Shown here: piece by piece, positions 33,940 to 45,220 of the stretch | Layout: each line of letters begins with the position of its first letter | How positions within the stretch are numbered: the stretch's first letter is position 1 | Source of the DNA: Asterella californica | Taxonomy: Eukaryota > Streptophyta > Marchantiopsida > Marchantiales > Aytoniaceae | Length of the DNA stretch: 64,000 nt | Reading direction: 5' to 3' | Assembly: GCA_036924285.1 (NCBI GenBank) | Contig: JAYKYS010000002.1 | Location: forward strand, 38,734,501 to 38,798,500 | The notes under the pieces: model-generated | The model's database searches: none | Told to the model about the DNA's origin: nothing | The model's input: only the letters and a program-made list of their open reading frames with translations | Made by a program: the position numbers and the translations under genes

Positions 33940-35310
33940 CCCAGCACTGCTTTTTGATTTTCAGAACAGTATCGTTGATAAAGAAGTACAATTCTAAATT
34001 CAGCGTTCGTTTTCGGTCCCGAAGCATTTGATACACCTCGGCACGCATCTATTCGTGTTCCTGTCTGCCAACAGGATTGATATCCTCACAGCTTCTACAT
34101 AACCTTGTTCAGTTCCCTACGACGTCGGATAGCCGCCTTCGTGATCAGCTTGCCAGACCATCACTGGACCAGCTTCTCGCCCACAGCAATTCCGAGGGCC
34201 GCCTTCACTTTATCTTCCCACCAAAGCAAGACCCTAGTCACTGTCGTATGACAGTGGCCGAAGCACTGAACGGTTTTGGAGATATAGGTGTGGAAACCCT
34301 CCTAATTTTCTGTCCTCCATGTTTGTTGCTCTGGTCTTGGATTCCGTCCACCAGCCATTGAATTGCTCGCTTAGCAGGTCGAGGGCTACCTTGAACCTCA
34401 TGACTAGCTCAGTCCATAACAGAAAGTGGTGTGTCCTATACTCGTGCGGGGAAACAACGGTTCATCCATCAACAATGACTTTGGTTCGTCATTATTTCAC
34501 GAAGACTCGACATGATCAGCCGAGAGGATTCTTGTAGAAATGTTTTAGTATAGGGCCCGGGGAAGAAGTCAACTCTGCCAATCGGACTCTTGGGTCCGTT
34601 CGAACACAGGTTTTTGTGCTCCGAACTAGAATTCAAATCTTCACGCCTAAGAAGCTGAAAGCGGTGTACTCAAAATGTACAACCTACTAGGTTCATATCT
34701 GTTCTAAGCAGACATGTCGTGAACGGAGGATGAACGTGACATGGCCTGTGAGAATTGTCCATTCGTCAAGGTCCGCGAAGTCGGACCTTGACGAATTCAT
34801 TTTCTGTCTCGCACCGTTACACGTTCCGCAACAAGAAGTTACCCTAAAACAACTACATCCGAAATGCAAGCCTGGATTCAACCTGAGACCATCTCCGTTA
34901 CCGTGTAGAATCAGGGCCCGACCTCTCCATCACGATGGTAACAGCAGCCGCATGCGATGGCAAAGCCTCTCGGGAAAACGAAGTTGCTCTGCCTCGAAGC
35001 TCCTTGCGCAGTCGCTCGTTTTTCAGTCTGCTGTGGAGGGTTCCAACTTCGTAGTGGTTAGTTTCCAGACAATTTCTGCGTGCATGTGTTTGAGGCTCGT
35101 ACGCATGGCACTTCTTTCGCCTTCTTGGGGAAGGTAAGGAACGGCATGCCAGTGCAAATGAAAACTGTGACGCATTCAAAGTGGTATATCGAAAAATCAA
35201 TCTTATCCGTCCATTTGAGCAGCACGTCTAGCGTTGGTCTGGCGCTCGACCTGGGTTCGAAATCCCAACCGGCAGGGGTTGGCTTGTGGCGGTCAGTGGT
35301 CACACAAGTC
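33940..35310 (-). mobile_element. second LINE piece (5' and endonuclease part only)
   Basis: This aligns along its whole length with 16540-18060. Shared landmarks are aggtttttgtgctccgaact, the peptide pair RTHHFLLWTELVMRFK / RTDHFLLCTELGMTVK on the minus strand, and the linker MRAEVYQMLRDRKRTLNLE. It stops near 33940, where the reverse transcriptase would begin, so the 3' half is missing. Many stops are present. Both copies lie in the same orientation, so recombination between them could delete or duplicate the 17 kb in between. Confidence 0.65.
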
Positions 35311-36600
35311 AGGTCACGGGTGTGTTCTCTTGCTAGCGGAGAGCTGCAGAGGAGCTGCTGCATATGTGATGGATCCTACAACGGCAGGAGTCTTTTATCA
35401 ACTGAAGCTAAATGCCACAAAAGCGACGATTCTGTTCTAGAGAAAGTGGGCAATTCTTCGTATCATGATATATTCTCAAGTGAAGAAGTCCATCTCTAGT
35501 TTTGTATAAAGTAATGTTAGTCAAATTACTTACAGCCTAACTTGTATTGGCTGTATGCATATTCACCCTCTTCCATGTTCGGAAGATGGGAAATATGGAC
35601 ACTGATTAATTTATTCACTAACCTTATCTTTCCAAGTGTATTGTTTTATTCTTAGTATAGAAAAATGCCTCCTAAGTTCAGAGGAGAATTGTTAAATTTA
35701 GGAATGTAAATTTAGTCACCTAAAAAGTAACCACTAGTACTCGGAGCATATAGTGAAACCCAGAATCGCAACGATATTGAGGTTGTCATCATTCTGAGAA
35801 GAAAAAAGATGCCAAGAAGTTAGTTTAGCGACATCTCTCTTGCTCTGAAATATTTTTATCTATCCTCTCGTTTTTAAGGTAGTCAAATCTATCTGCCAGA
35901 GAAGACAAATTCAGTTCAGACGGTCCGTTTTGCAGATGTATGTGATTTTAAGCAGTAGGAGGAGTTTTTGAAAGTTCGATCACTTGCGATAAAAAATCAG
36001 AGATATCTTGGCTGTCGGGTGTCAGATTTGACAGTCTTAGAGCTAACGGAGTCAAGGCGGAAACCGATCGATATGAAGACTGTTTGGCAAAAATAAAAAG
36101 TTCTCAGATAACTCTTCTTTGGTTTCTTCGCTACAGTTTTCATCTTTTTGGATTTGTTAGAGTTCTAGTTGGTTGTGGTAACTAGTTTTAGCTTAGGGTT
36201 TGTACATGGATGTTGTTTGGACCTTGGTTTGAATCGTGCGATATTGATGCAAAGCTTTTTGTTAGCAAAGAGATGTTTTCTTTACTTTGAACTATGCTTC
36301 AGGTAGTTTTGGGTCTAGGTTGAGATTCATAGACTTGTTTAGGAGGTTGGGTGCATATTATAGACCACTCAAGTATGTTTCTCAATTTTGTAAAAAACGA
36401 GAATGTATATAAAGTGAGAGCTTGTTCTCGTGGTTGTTTTTTTCCTTTTTTGTCTCTATTCAACACACGATATCTCCACAACTAGGAACTTCATGTTTTC
36501 TTGGACAACTTTCATGTAAAATTTGATATGATAACGTTCAGATATCTCATTCACAATAGAACCGTGCATACCTTAGAGGCCTGAGCATCCATTATACCAG
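35311..36600. other. AT-rich spacer, no gene seen
   Basis: No coding region recognised. It may contain remains of the LTR element whose gag follows on the right. Confidence 0.4.
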
Positions 36601-36603
36601 CTC

Positions 36604-38440
36604 CTACACTTGAGACGTTGTCTTGTCCTTAGACTTCTTCTTCTTGGTCCTTCTCGAACTCAATCCTCCTCGAAGTTCTCTCTTGAAGCTTGGGTTGAGT
36701 GCAATCAGTTGACCAACCGTTATGTTGACCTTTTGAGTGCTAACGTCTTCAACTACGTCATATCTAGGTTGAGCTACTGAAATGTTGAAATCCTCCATAC
36801 CAACTTTTTCCTAGGCTCCTTCTGAGAAGACAACATTATGCTAGAACGAGTGCTCCTACTTGGAGAATCCTCAATGATCATAAGTTCATCCGAAAACCTA
36901 GTCTTCTTTCTCTCGTGAGCTAAGAGTTCTACGTGATAAGAGCAAGAGCATTCTCTTCTCATATAAATATTTGACATCTTCATCGCATCAATTGTGGTAA
37001 CTCGTTTGTCTTTGTTTTGTGGAGGAACTCCTCCTCTAAGATTTCCTCTTGTATCTTCATTGTTTCGTCCTCCATTTTGGATAAAATGTGGATAATTTCT
37101 TGAGAAATGAGGATCATCACATCGCATAGCACCACATAGCATGAAATACCACTGAAGTCATTCTGAGTCTCCTTCATATCTCTTTGATCTCCTCCTCCTT
37201 CTTAGTTTCTCTGCTCTTTCAATTGCATCACATTGATCTTAAATCTACCAACATTTTTGTTATCTGTCTCAATTTATCTTGAAGATTAGACACAAGAGGA
37301 TTAACAATAACCACAGTAGGTGTGTTAATCACAACAAGTGTTAAGATCCTTCGAGCAGCTCTACCACTGAGTATAATCCTTCCAACACTCTCCTTCTTTG
37401 CTTTTCTTAGAAGAATGTCATCATCTTTCAAACTCTCTCCCACTCGAACTACAATTTCAATCGTCTTTGTCTCAAGTTGGACTTCTCGTACTTCACCTGA
37501 GTTCTAATTTAAGGCTTCAGACTTGCCACAAAGTTCTTGGTAAGCATGGTCACAATTCTCACCATGTAGCATCCACATTATCACCGCTCTTCTTCAATAT
37601 AGTTTTGAAACGAAGCTTCAACTTCTGGATCTTTTCTACGTACACCTTCACCTTCTCAACATCTCATTGCTTCAAGAAGGTCACTTCGATCATGAGCTTC
37701 TCATAGCTCTCATCCAGCAGAAAGTTCTCAATTAGAGTCTCCATCAAACTTTCTCATGTATCAACATCAGTCTTCTTCTTTCTATATTTCTCATACCAAG
37801 TCAATGCGATACCTTCCAGAAAATCAGGTAACACTGATGTCCACTCTTCCTTTTTCCTCTCATGGTTTTCGATCCATGCTCTTTTGAAGTCTTGCACAAA
37901 GGTTTTCACATCCTCATCATCCTTTTCATGGAGAACTTGAAACTTTCTCATCTTTAGCTCTCGATGTCTTTTCCTCTCCTCAATCCAATCTCTCTCTTCG
38001 CACTCTAATATAAGCTGAACATCATTAACTCCATGCGAGCATAAATCAACCATCAGCAGCAAGAAAGGAAATGATTTCACTAGAAATACATTCACTATCT
38101 CTTCAACAAACGTATGAATGAGTCGCATCCTCATTATCATCTTCTCCACCATATGAATTATCATCTCCATCTCGCATAACTGAATTTTTGACTGAAGATG
38201 AGTGCATCTCTGTTTTGACTCTTTGTTCTTCTTCCGATGCCAATAGTGCGATCACGTCTCCAAACTCGTGCTCTTTCGGCAAACCTTCAACTCCATAATT
38301 GGAGCAGATGTTCTCATCCTTGAAATTATGTACAAAAAGAAAGATGGACCAACTCGGAGACCTAGATCAGTCAGAGACCTTTTCTCAAGAGTATTCTCTT
38401 TCTTGAATCTCATTGAACAACTTATAGCATAATGCCTCAA
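36604..38440 (-). pseudogene. LTR-retrotransposon gag-like fragment
   Basis: Minus-strand open pieces have the look of a Ty3/Gypsy-type gag. The capsid-like helical part reads DWIEERKRHRELKMRKFQV and EDVKTFVQDFKRAWIE, followed by FLEGIALTWYEKYRKKK (about 37760-37830). Next is a decayed zinc knuckle (MRCDDPHFSRNYPHF, near 37100; the last Cys is Tyr) and then VNITVGQLIALNPSFKREL (about 36680-36730), which in such elements lies before the protease. There are several stops and frame changes. No integrase or reverse transcriptase follows below 36600. Family placement rests on short patterns. Confidence 0.5.
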
Positions 38441-39145
38441 TCCTGTACAAAAATAGCATCACGGTTCTATCCTCAACTTTCTTTTGAAAAAGTCTTGCTT
38501 GTTTCACTCCGTTCTCTCTTCAAATTTGACATTTATCTCTAGAATGTTTGTCCACACCCTTATGACATCAAGATTCTAAGGAAGGTTCCAAAGCCTCATT
38601 GGCTATTTTTTTTGACCCTCTATGATCTTGAATTAAATTCGATGCCATGAAGATTTTGATCGATTGGACTACCAACGAACTTCTGACAACGATATCTTGA
38701 GCTCTATACCTCTAAAATGAGTATATTTGGATCAACGGATAGGTCATGAGCTCTTTTGGTCTATCATAAGGTTTCAAAGATGTCTCCAAAATATAGAGTA
38801 AAAAATGAATGTAAAAAATGGTTAGAAAATGAATTGTCTACACCACTGAAATCCTTAGTCTCTCCTCCTTTTAGTTGCAACGGAACTAACACTCAAGTAA
38901 ATTGATGATAGTAGTCTGATCTTCTATCCTCATCAGCATATAAGATTTCATGAAGCACTCTATTCTCAAAACACTCGATACGTTCTCTTTCGCTAATTGT
39001 AACAGTCTTATATATATAGAATATACAAGATGACTTCAAATGCATCATAGATGACAACATGATACACGAATGACTCTAAGATCCCTAGCATGGCAATAGC
39101 TCTACCCTCTCCAAGAGTTCTCAAGATATGCTCTCTCATAAGATC
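38441..39145. other. AT-rich spacer, no gene seen
   Basis: Presumably part of the same decayed LTR element (leader region). No gene recognised. Confidence 0.35.
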
Positions 39146-39370
39146 GGTAGTTGGGATGGTTGAGTTCTAGACCTCTAAGTGAAAGGTCTGGGGTTCAAAC
39201 CCTCGTGTTCTCGATTGGAGGTGCTGCAAAAAAGCTATTGTTGTGTGAATCTGATCTGAGTACGCTGTGGTTACCCATAAAGGACAATCGGATGTCACTT
39301 GAAGGAATAAAAATGGACATGGTAAAGATTTATCTTTTTATAACCTCCCTTTTGTCTAATATAAAATAGC
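39146..39370 (+). repeat. SINE-like sequence with tRNA-type A and B boxes
   Basis: The first 70 bp resemble a tRNA. An A-box-like TGGTTGAGTTC is at 39157-39167, an anticodon-like arm (gacct/aggtc) follows, and a clear B box GGTTCAAACCC is at 39192-39202, with spacing suitable for Pol III. The acceptor stem does not close well, so this is not a normal tRNA gene. The unrelated tail to about 39370 would be the SINE body. No second copy was seen in this window. Confidence 0.4.
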
Positions 39371-40159
39371 ACTTGAAACATATCTCATGCCTCCTAGTGA
39401 AGTCCCGACAACAGAACCAAAATTGTGACCTTCAAGTTTGCTACCGGTCTTATCTCTCACCTAGAGTTAATCTCTGATGACCTTTGATTAGATGCACCAT
39501 AAAATTAGGAAGGTATAGCTAAATCCAACTCTCAACACACTCATATCACTCTCTCACTCAAAACAAGAACTCTCATGAAGACGTAGAGATGAAGAATACA
39601 CCCTTTATAAAGATATAACCTAACTGCTTAAAAAAAAAAAGAGTTATCACTTCACAACTCCTCTATTTATATTGCTCCAGATTTATCATGGTAACTACTC
39701 GTAAATTTGATTTATTGCAATTTACCGGGACTAAGTCAAAGATAAAAGTCATAAGTCAAGGGTAGATGTTTTTACATTTGACTTCACTCTAATAATTTAA
39801 ATCTTTCTAGAAGCATAAAGAAATCTTTGAAAAAAGAATCTCAGATTGCTCTCTATAGGTTAAAGTAGTAACACTAATTGAGCCAAAAATATCAACAACA
39901 CTCTTGATTATTTGGCCTTAAGCTTCTACAACAACATGGAAGTTGTGTTGACATATTCCTTGTCAGAGAATGATGATAACGAAGACAAGTGAGTGCACTG
40001 ATGGCTTTGAATCTGTCCACTGATGCCTCTCGTAAGTGTCTGGGCCGGTCCAATTGAGAAGGTGTTTGAAATCGATTGACTCGATCGCCGTCTGACAAAG
40101 ATCAATGATCAAAGAGATGAAAGCGTCTACTCTTATAACTAGCAGGTCCATTCTTCCTC
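39371..40159. other. spacer; possible LTR end and primer-binding site
   Basis: On the minus strand, tcaca is followed by TGGTTCTGTTGTCGGGA (about 39403-39419). This has the form of an LTR end plus a tRNA primer-binding site, placed correctly upstream of the gag-like fragment. I could not find a matching second LTR, so the reading is tentative. Confidence 0.25.
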
Positions 40160-41660
40160 TGCTCTCTCACACAATTTGTGCTTCAGCTGCAGTATTGTCC
40201 TGAAAAGTATCTCGAAGCTGAAGAACAATGGTATGACTAATAAGTCGTAAGAGAATCTCACCGATGGCTACCTATCGAATCTCTCCACCATCTTTCATCA
40301 TGGCCAAAAGTCTAACTGCCCCTAGTACATGAGCAATAGAATGAGGAATATGTCCCTGAGTTACTACTATCGCTACCTGAAAAAGCTCCATGAAATCACT
40401 AGAGAGGTCGTTTGTTTGAAAACAGTCTCGTAGGTGCTCGTAGAGCATCCCACACAGACCTCTAGAAGATAGACATGGAGTTGTACACAAGACCTAGATA
40501 AACAAAGATTTATCGAGACATAATGGCTCCTCAGGCTGATACTCCAGAACCTCAGGTGATGGAGGATCATCCGGTGAGGGGTGAAGGAAATGCAATGAAG
40601 CGATCGTCTCCTCAGTAGGACATGTCATTCACAAAGGATGCAATGCTCTAGCAGCTATACTATACTCTCCAACCTGACCTAACATCCTACAACTCGTATG
40701 CGAGCAGAAGAAGAGACAGACTCACTCCTATCTCGTACCACACGTGCTGATTCTTCCTGTAAAGCCGTCCAATCAGCCACACGAAATCTTTGAAGATGAG
40801 CCGTCATCTCCCGATGTCTTCCTCTACCACCTCGAGTATAACGAATGCACCAACAAGGTAATAGGAGGAACAATAACCATGCCGCCTCGTCATTGATGTT
40901 CCTTGTCAACATGTTGAGAGGTAGACATAATGCCTATCTCACCTCGTCATGGAGAGCACGTGGTAGCCGATAGAACAAACGTCGGACAAGAAAAAATTGT
41001 CTCGAATAATCTCAAAATAGTGCTACTGTGGACTCTCAACCACTCCCACGACTCAAGAGGAACTCTTGGAAGAAGGACTAACGGTGTCATAATGACAACA
41101 CGTGTAGACCTCCGCTCTCGGCTAACCTGGGCATCTCATGTGCTCCAGTCATAGCTCTTGTGCATCTTTCTCACATGAGACTTTATTCCTTGCGAGATAT
41201 AAATAACTAACCGCACATTGGACATGATTTCTCTCGGATCAATCTCGATGTAATGAGAGAGAGAATATCCATAGCTAAAAAAGAGATGATTTCCAACCAA
41301 AGGGTACTCGTAATAAGAACATCTCAAAAATATCCACTCAACTAAAGAACCTTGATCTGTAAAAAAAAAAACACTATATGTAACAAAAAATCTCTCAAAA
41401 ATCTCTCTGAAACTCTAAACAGAAGTATGTAAACCGACTATGTAACCCTAAAAACCTCAACAATCCAAAAAAAAACCCAAAAGTATTTAATACTCACTCA
41501 TTTCTTCACATAATGTATCAATACTAAAACCAAAAGAAAGAAAAAAATGAATATGTAAAAATATCTGAGTTACCACCCAACACACTCTACCCACTCTTGT
41601 ACACTTCCTCCCTCTCCTCTCTCGCACATCCCGCTCCGCTCCTAGCTTCTCCGAATCCGA
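40160..41660 (-). mobile_element. R2-like copy with intact 5' side, cut inside the RT
   Basis: Read on the minus strand from 41660 downwards it follows the 25.6-kb element from the 5' UTR (acttttgggtttttttttgg, tgagtgagtattaaatac) through the N-terminal coding region to the segment IVLQLRDTFQ, then ends near 40190-40160. Matching peptides include LYEHLRDCFQTNDLSSDFME and QGHIPHSIAHVLGAVRLLA. At both places where the 25.6-kb copy has TAG this copy has CAG. Loss of the 3' part is unusual for a LINE insertion and points to later deletion. Stops and shifts are numerous. Confidence 0.75.
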
Positions 41661-42950
41661 ACACCAGATGAATACACGGTGCTTCAGTCACTCTTCTTCC
41701 TCTGAAGTGATAAGGAATGGTCGGGTTCATGAAGGAAAAGATTCTGAAAGATATTCACTTCTGCTGATTCAAGCTACAACCTGATAGTCATACAAACATC
41801 TATTTGACTAGCATTACTATGATTTATTCTGCCCACACTTTGAATAGTGTGGTCCGTCTTCTCTGTAAATTGGTGCGTGATCCTTCCTCCTTTCGCTTGT
41901 TGCATCATGACCTTTGGTGGAGATGGAAGTAGCTTCCATAATTCTGATCATCTAGTATCCACTTTCAGTTCAGAAACATTGTTCTCCGACAAATACTAAT
42001 CTGCACAAAAGGAAAATCTACACACTATATATGCATCCAAAGTGTCTTTTATAAGAAAAGCATAGGAAATGACAAAATGGAATGTGTCATTTTGTCATTT
42101 GTCACAGAAAATGATTCGATCTTATATGGATAGATTCTTTGATCACACCCTCCGTATATTTGTTGTGCTTGATCATATCTTTTTAACGATGTATTGCTTG
42201 ATCACTTTACTGGCTTGCTATTGATACTAAAATTATCATAGCATTGGGTGACTTCGCGCAATGACACTCTGACACTGCATGAAATGTCAGGTTTTGTATT
42301 TCACGCACGCTGCCAAAGAATTTTCACTCACTCCACTCGGCTGTGTATTAAACTCTCGAGTAGATGTGACACCCTCGAAGGATTTTACATGAAGGAGAAC
42401 CATCATGTTTACAACATGTTGTTCTAAGCGTCAATGATATACTAAGTCCAGAGTCTATTTTTTTGGACCTTACACATCCGATGTCGATGGTAAGGATGTT
42501 ACGAAGGATGATAGACGTTCCAAGAGACTCGATAGAGAAATTAGTTTGTCGAGGAAGATTGACCGGTAATAGATCGAGCATTGAAGATGTTTAATTTTAA
42601 ACCTCGTGACACTGTCCGATATTTGTGCATAAATTCTCTGTTATGATATAGGGCAGCAAGAACCCAACACTCATAGCACCACTCCAACAAGGGAGGAAAA
42701 GCTTCCAACAAGGAAGGAGGCTCTCGCAGCCTTCTCACAAGAGGAACAAAAGGAACAAAAGAAAGAAGAGAATATCACCAAAATAACTAACTTGGAGGCA
42801 GCGCCACTTCTCAATCTATAGGGAGAGTAAAACACATTAGGGGTTGGGTCCTGTAACTTAGTTGTGGCTTGAGTATACTAACTATATATGTACAGATTAT
42901 ACATAGTAGATTAGGGAGCTTGTACTAAGTATATCAACATTCTCTAATCC
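41661..42950. other. spacer, no gene seen
   Basis: No coding region recognised. A 13-bp perfect hairpin with an 8-nt loop lies at 42067-42100 (arm aaatgacaaaatg). Confidence 0.45.
42067..42100. repeat. perfect 13-bp hairpin, 8-nt loop
   Basis: The arms aaatgacaaaatg (42067-42079) and cattttgtcattt (42088-42100) pair exactly. Confidence 0.75.
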
Positions 42951-42959
42951 ACGAGTGCC

Positions 42960-44341
42960 AAGTCGATTCGACTTAACGAGAGCACTACCAGAGGTTGGTT
43001 GGTGAGAGATGATAACCGTCAGTACACAACGAAGGTGAAGAATGCAGTAAGTTGCATTGGCAAGGTCTCTACCAAAGTTATGCATCCAGGGAATGACAGT
43101 CTATGGAGCTCTATGCCTGAGTTGGAAAGAGCATTTGTGAAGATGTTAAATGCTTTGAGACATTCTGGTGCTTCTCTGAATTCTCTACTCATCCGCATCC
43201 AGTTGATAGCTTTTCTTCGTGTTCATAAGCTTGAGATTTTAAGAGACGGTGGACAATTCTTGATCAGTAGGTCAACTGGGAAGAACTGGATTGCAAAGAG
43301 ATTGAACTGGTCCTTTAGAAAAGTTACGTCTGAAGCAAATAAGCTACCTGCTAACTGAGAAGAGTTGGGCTAGACAATGACACTTCGTATCTCTTAGAGT
43401 TGGTGGTGAATGCAGATCAGACTAGGGTACTTCTGATGCCAGTGAGGAATGAAAGAATGTACACATTGAAAGGAGCGCCGCCAGTGTCTGTGTATGGAAA
43501 ATCAGAGAAAAGGTAAATCACTCTCTTCTTTGCATGTTCTGCTGCCGGCAATTTGCTACAATCGCAAGCAATCTTTGGAGGAAAAACCACTACTATCATA
43601 CCTACTGGTGAGTCTTCAAGGGCATCTCGGATGGCACCTAACGCACACCAAGAATCACTGGGCTAGTATTTGTATCATGCAATGCTTTGTTACTCACATT
43701 TACCTTTCTTGGTTTAAATTTATATGTGGTGCTCAAGGTCGAGATCCCACAGTACAGAAAAGTATCTTGTTATTTGATTGTTGGTCAGTTCATACATGTG
43801 CAAAGTTCAGTGACTGGTTGAAGAAGGAAAATCTTTTGCTATTTGTACCAGCAAACACAACGAGCAAGTTGCAGCCTTGCGACGTTGTGTTGGTACGTCC
43901 GTATAAGTGTGTCATCCACCGAGAATTTCATGATTCATGAGTATGCGATTCATTCCTTTTCTGAACAGATTGCTGCGGGCTTGGATGCCAAGTCATGTCA
44001 GCTGTCTACATCTGTCTTAGTACTGAGGAAAGAGTTCTCTAACTGGATGTGGAAAGCACATTTTCATATCTTACAGAAAGAATCCATGATAAAACTCAGG
44101 TTCTTTGTTTCCAACGTCCGATCTGTATCAAATTAAGGAAGAAGAGCCCACTGACTCCAATGGTGATGAATTTTTGGACGATTTTACTGTAGATTCTCTT
44201 GTTGATTCACCATTGATTGTTGAACCGAGTCCAAATGTAATCCAACCTGGTTTATTTAACTTCATAGGTAAATCTTATGGAAAGAGAATATGCTATTCAA
44301 AGTATGTAGGAGATGAATCTGTTATTTCTCCTTACATGTAG
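42960..44341 (+). pseudogene. pogo/Tigger-type (DDE) transposase pseudogene
   Basis: The N-terminal part (42999-43358) ends in a CENP-B-type helix-turn-helix: STGKNWIAKRLNWSFRKVT. After a TGA where Trp is expected, the catalytic domain starts with the first Asp in VVNADQTRVLL (about 43410). It continues with KGAPPVSVYGKSEKR and IFGGKTT. The second Asp lies in ILLFDCWSVHTCAKFSDWL (43765-43820), followed by the typical NTTSKLQPCDVV (43855-43890). At least two stops and one frame change make it inactive. A C-terminal acidic tail may reach 44341. Such elements insert at TA and have short TIRs; I could not identify a convincing TIR pair, although agtgccaagtcgattcgact at 42956 could be a left end. 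Confidence 0.7.
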
Positions 44342-45220
44342 TTCATACCATGTAGACAGTTAAACTTTCAGCTTTAGAGCGATCGTTCACTTTTGTGTAA
44401 TTGTTAATGAGCAATCGCTCATTGTTGTGGAGGTTGATCCACTTTTTACCCTTTAATATCAGAAAACTTCCAATGACTCGTTGCTCTCTAGTTCAACATT
44501 TGGCGCATGAAGAAAAGTTTTTAAATGATTATTCACTACAGATTTCGTAAGTTTATTTTTATATTATCATTTTATGTTAAAATTCGGGTTCTGGTTCGCA
44601 CAAAACCGAAAAAATAACCTTTTGTGCGAAGTTAAAAAGTGCTACGGTAGTCACTTTGCCATTTTGTTAAGCATTTCATTGCTTTCGAACGTGATTAAAT
44701 AACTCTGCTATTAGAATCATTTTAACAATAAAAGGTTAGACGATACATACTCGGAAAGCAGATGTGTGCAGTGAGACATGTCACTAATACAATAAAGTAA
44801 CTGCGAAAAGTTGATAACCGGTCTATATACTCATTCATATAGTCAGGATGTTACGACTTTCTCTACACCAACTCAAAGAATAGAAGGGATTTAAAACAGC
44901 GTTCTATCTAATCATTATTTCCAATCTTTATCGTATTTGACGTACTAATAAAAATCTATAGTACAATCTATAGGAATACTATAGAAGGAAGTTACTTTGT
45001 ACAAGATTTTCCTCGCAAGTACTTTTGAGTCATGGAATTCGCAGTCGGTTCTATGCAAATTCGAAGTCAAGTGAAATGCGTAGTAGAGTTCGAAGCTGCA
45101 GCGGTCAGAAATGAAGCTTAGGAGCCCGAGCAACCTTCATTCCAGCCGAAAGCCGGTACGTATACTTTACTTTGACCCAGCTGAACATCTTCTCCATGCA
45201 CGGAGGTTTCGATGTATATT
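44342..45220. other. AT-rich spacer, no gene seen
   Basis: No coding region recognised; the right part probably contains the 3' UTR of the minus-strand lyase gene. Confidence 0.4.

Noticed and set aside
39146..39216. Functional tRNA gene
   Set aside because: A- and B-box-like motifs are present, but the acceptor stem does not pair and the anticodon loop is oversized; a SINE head or pseudogene fits better.
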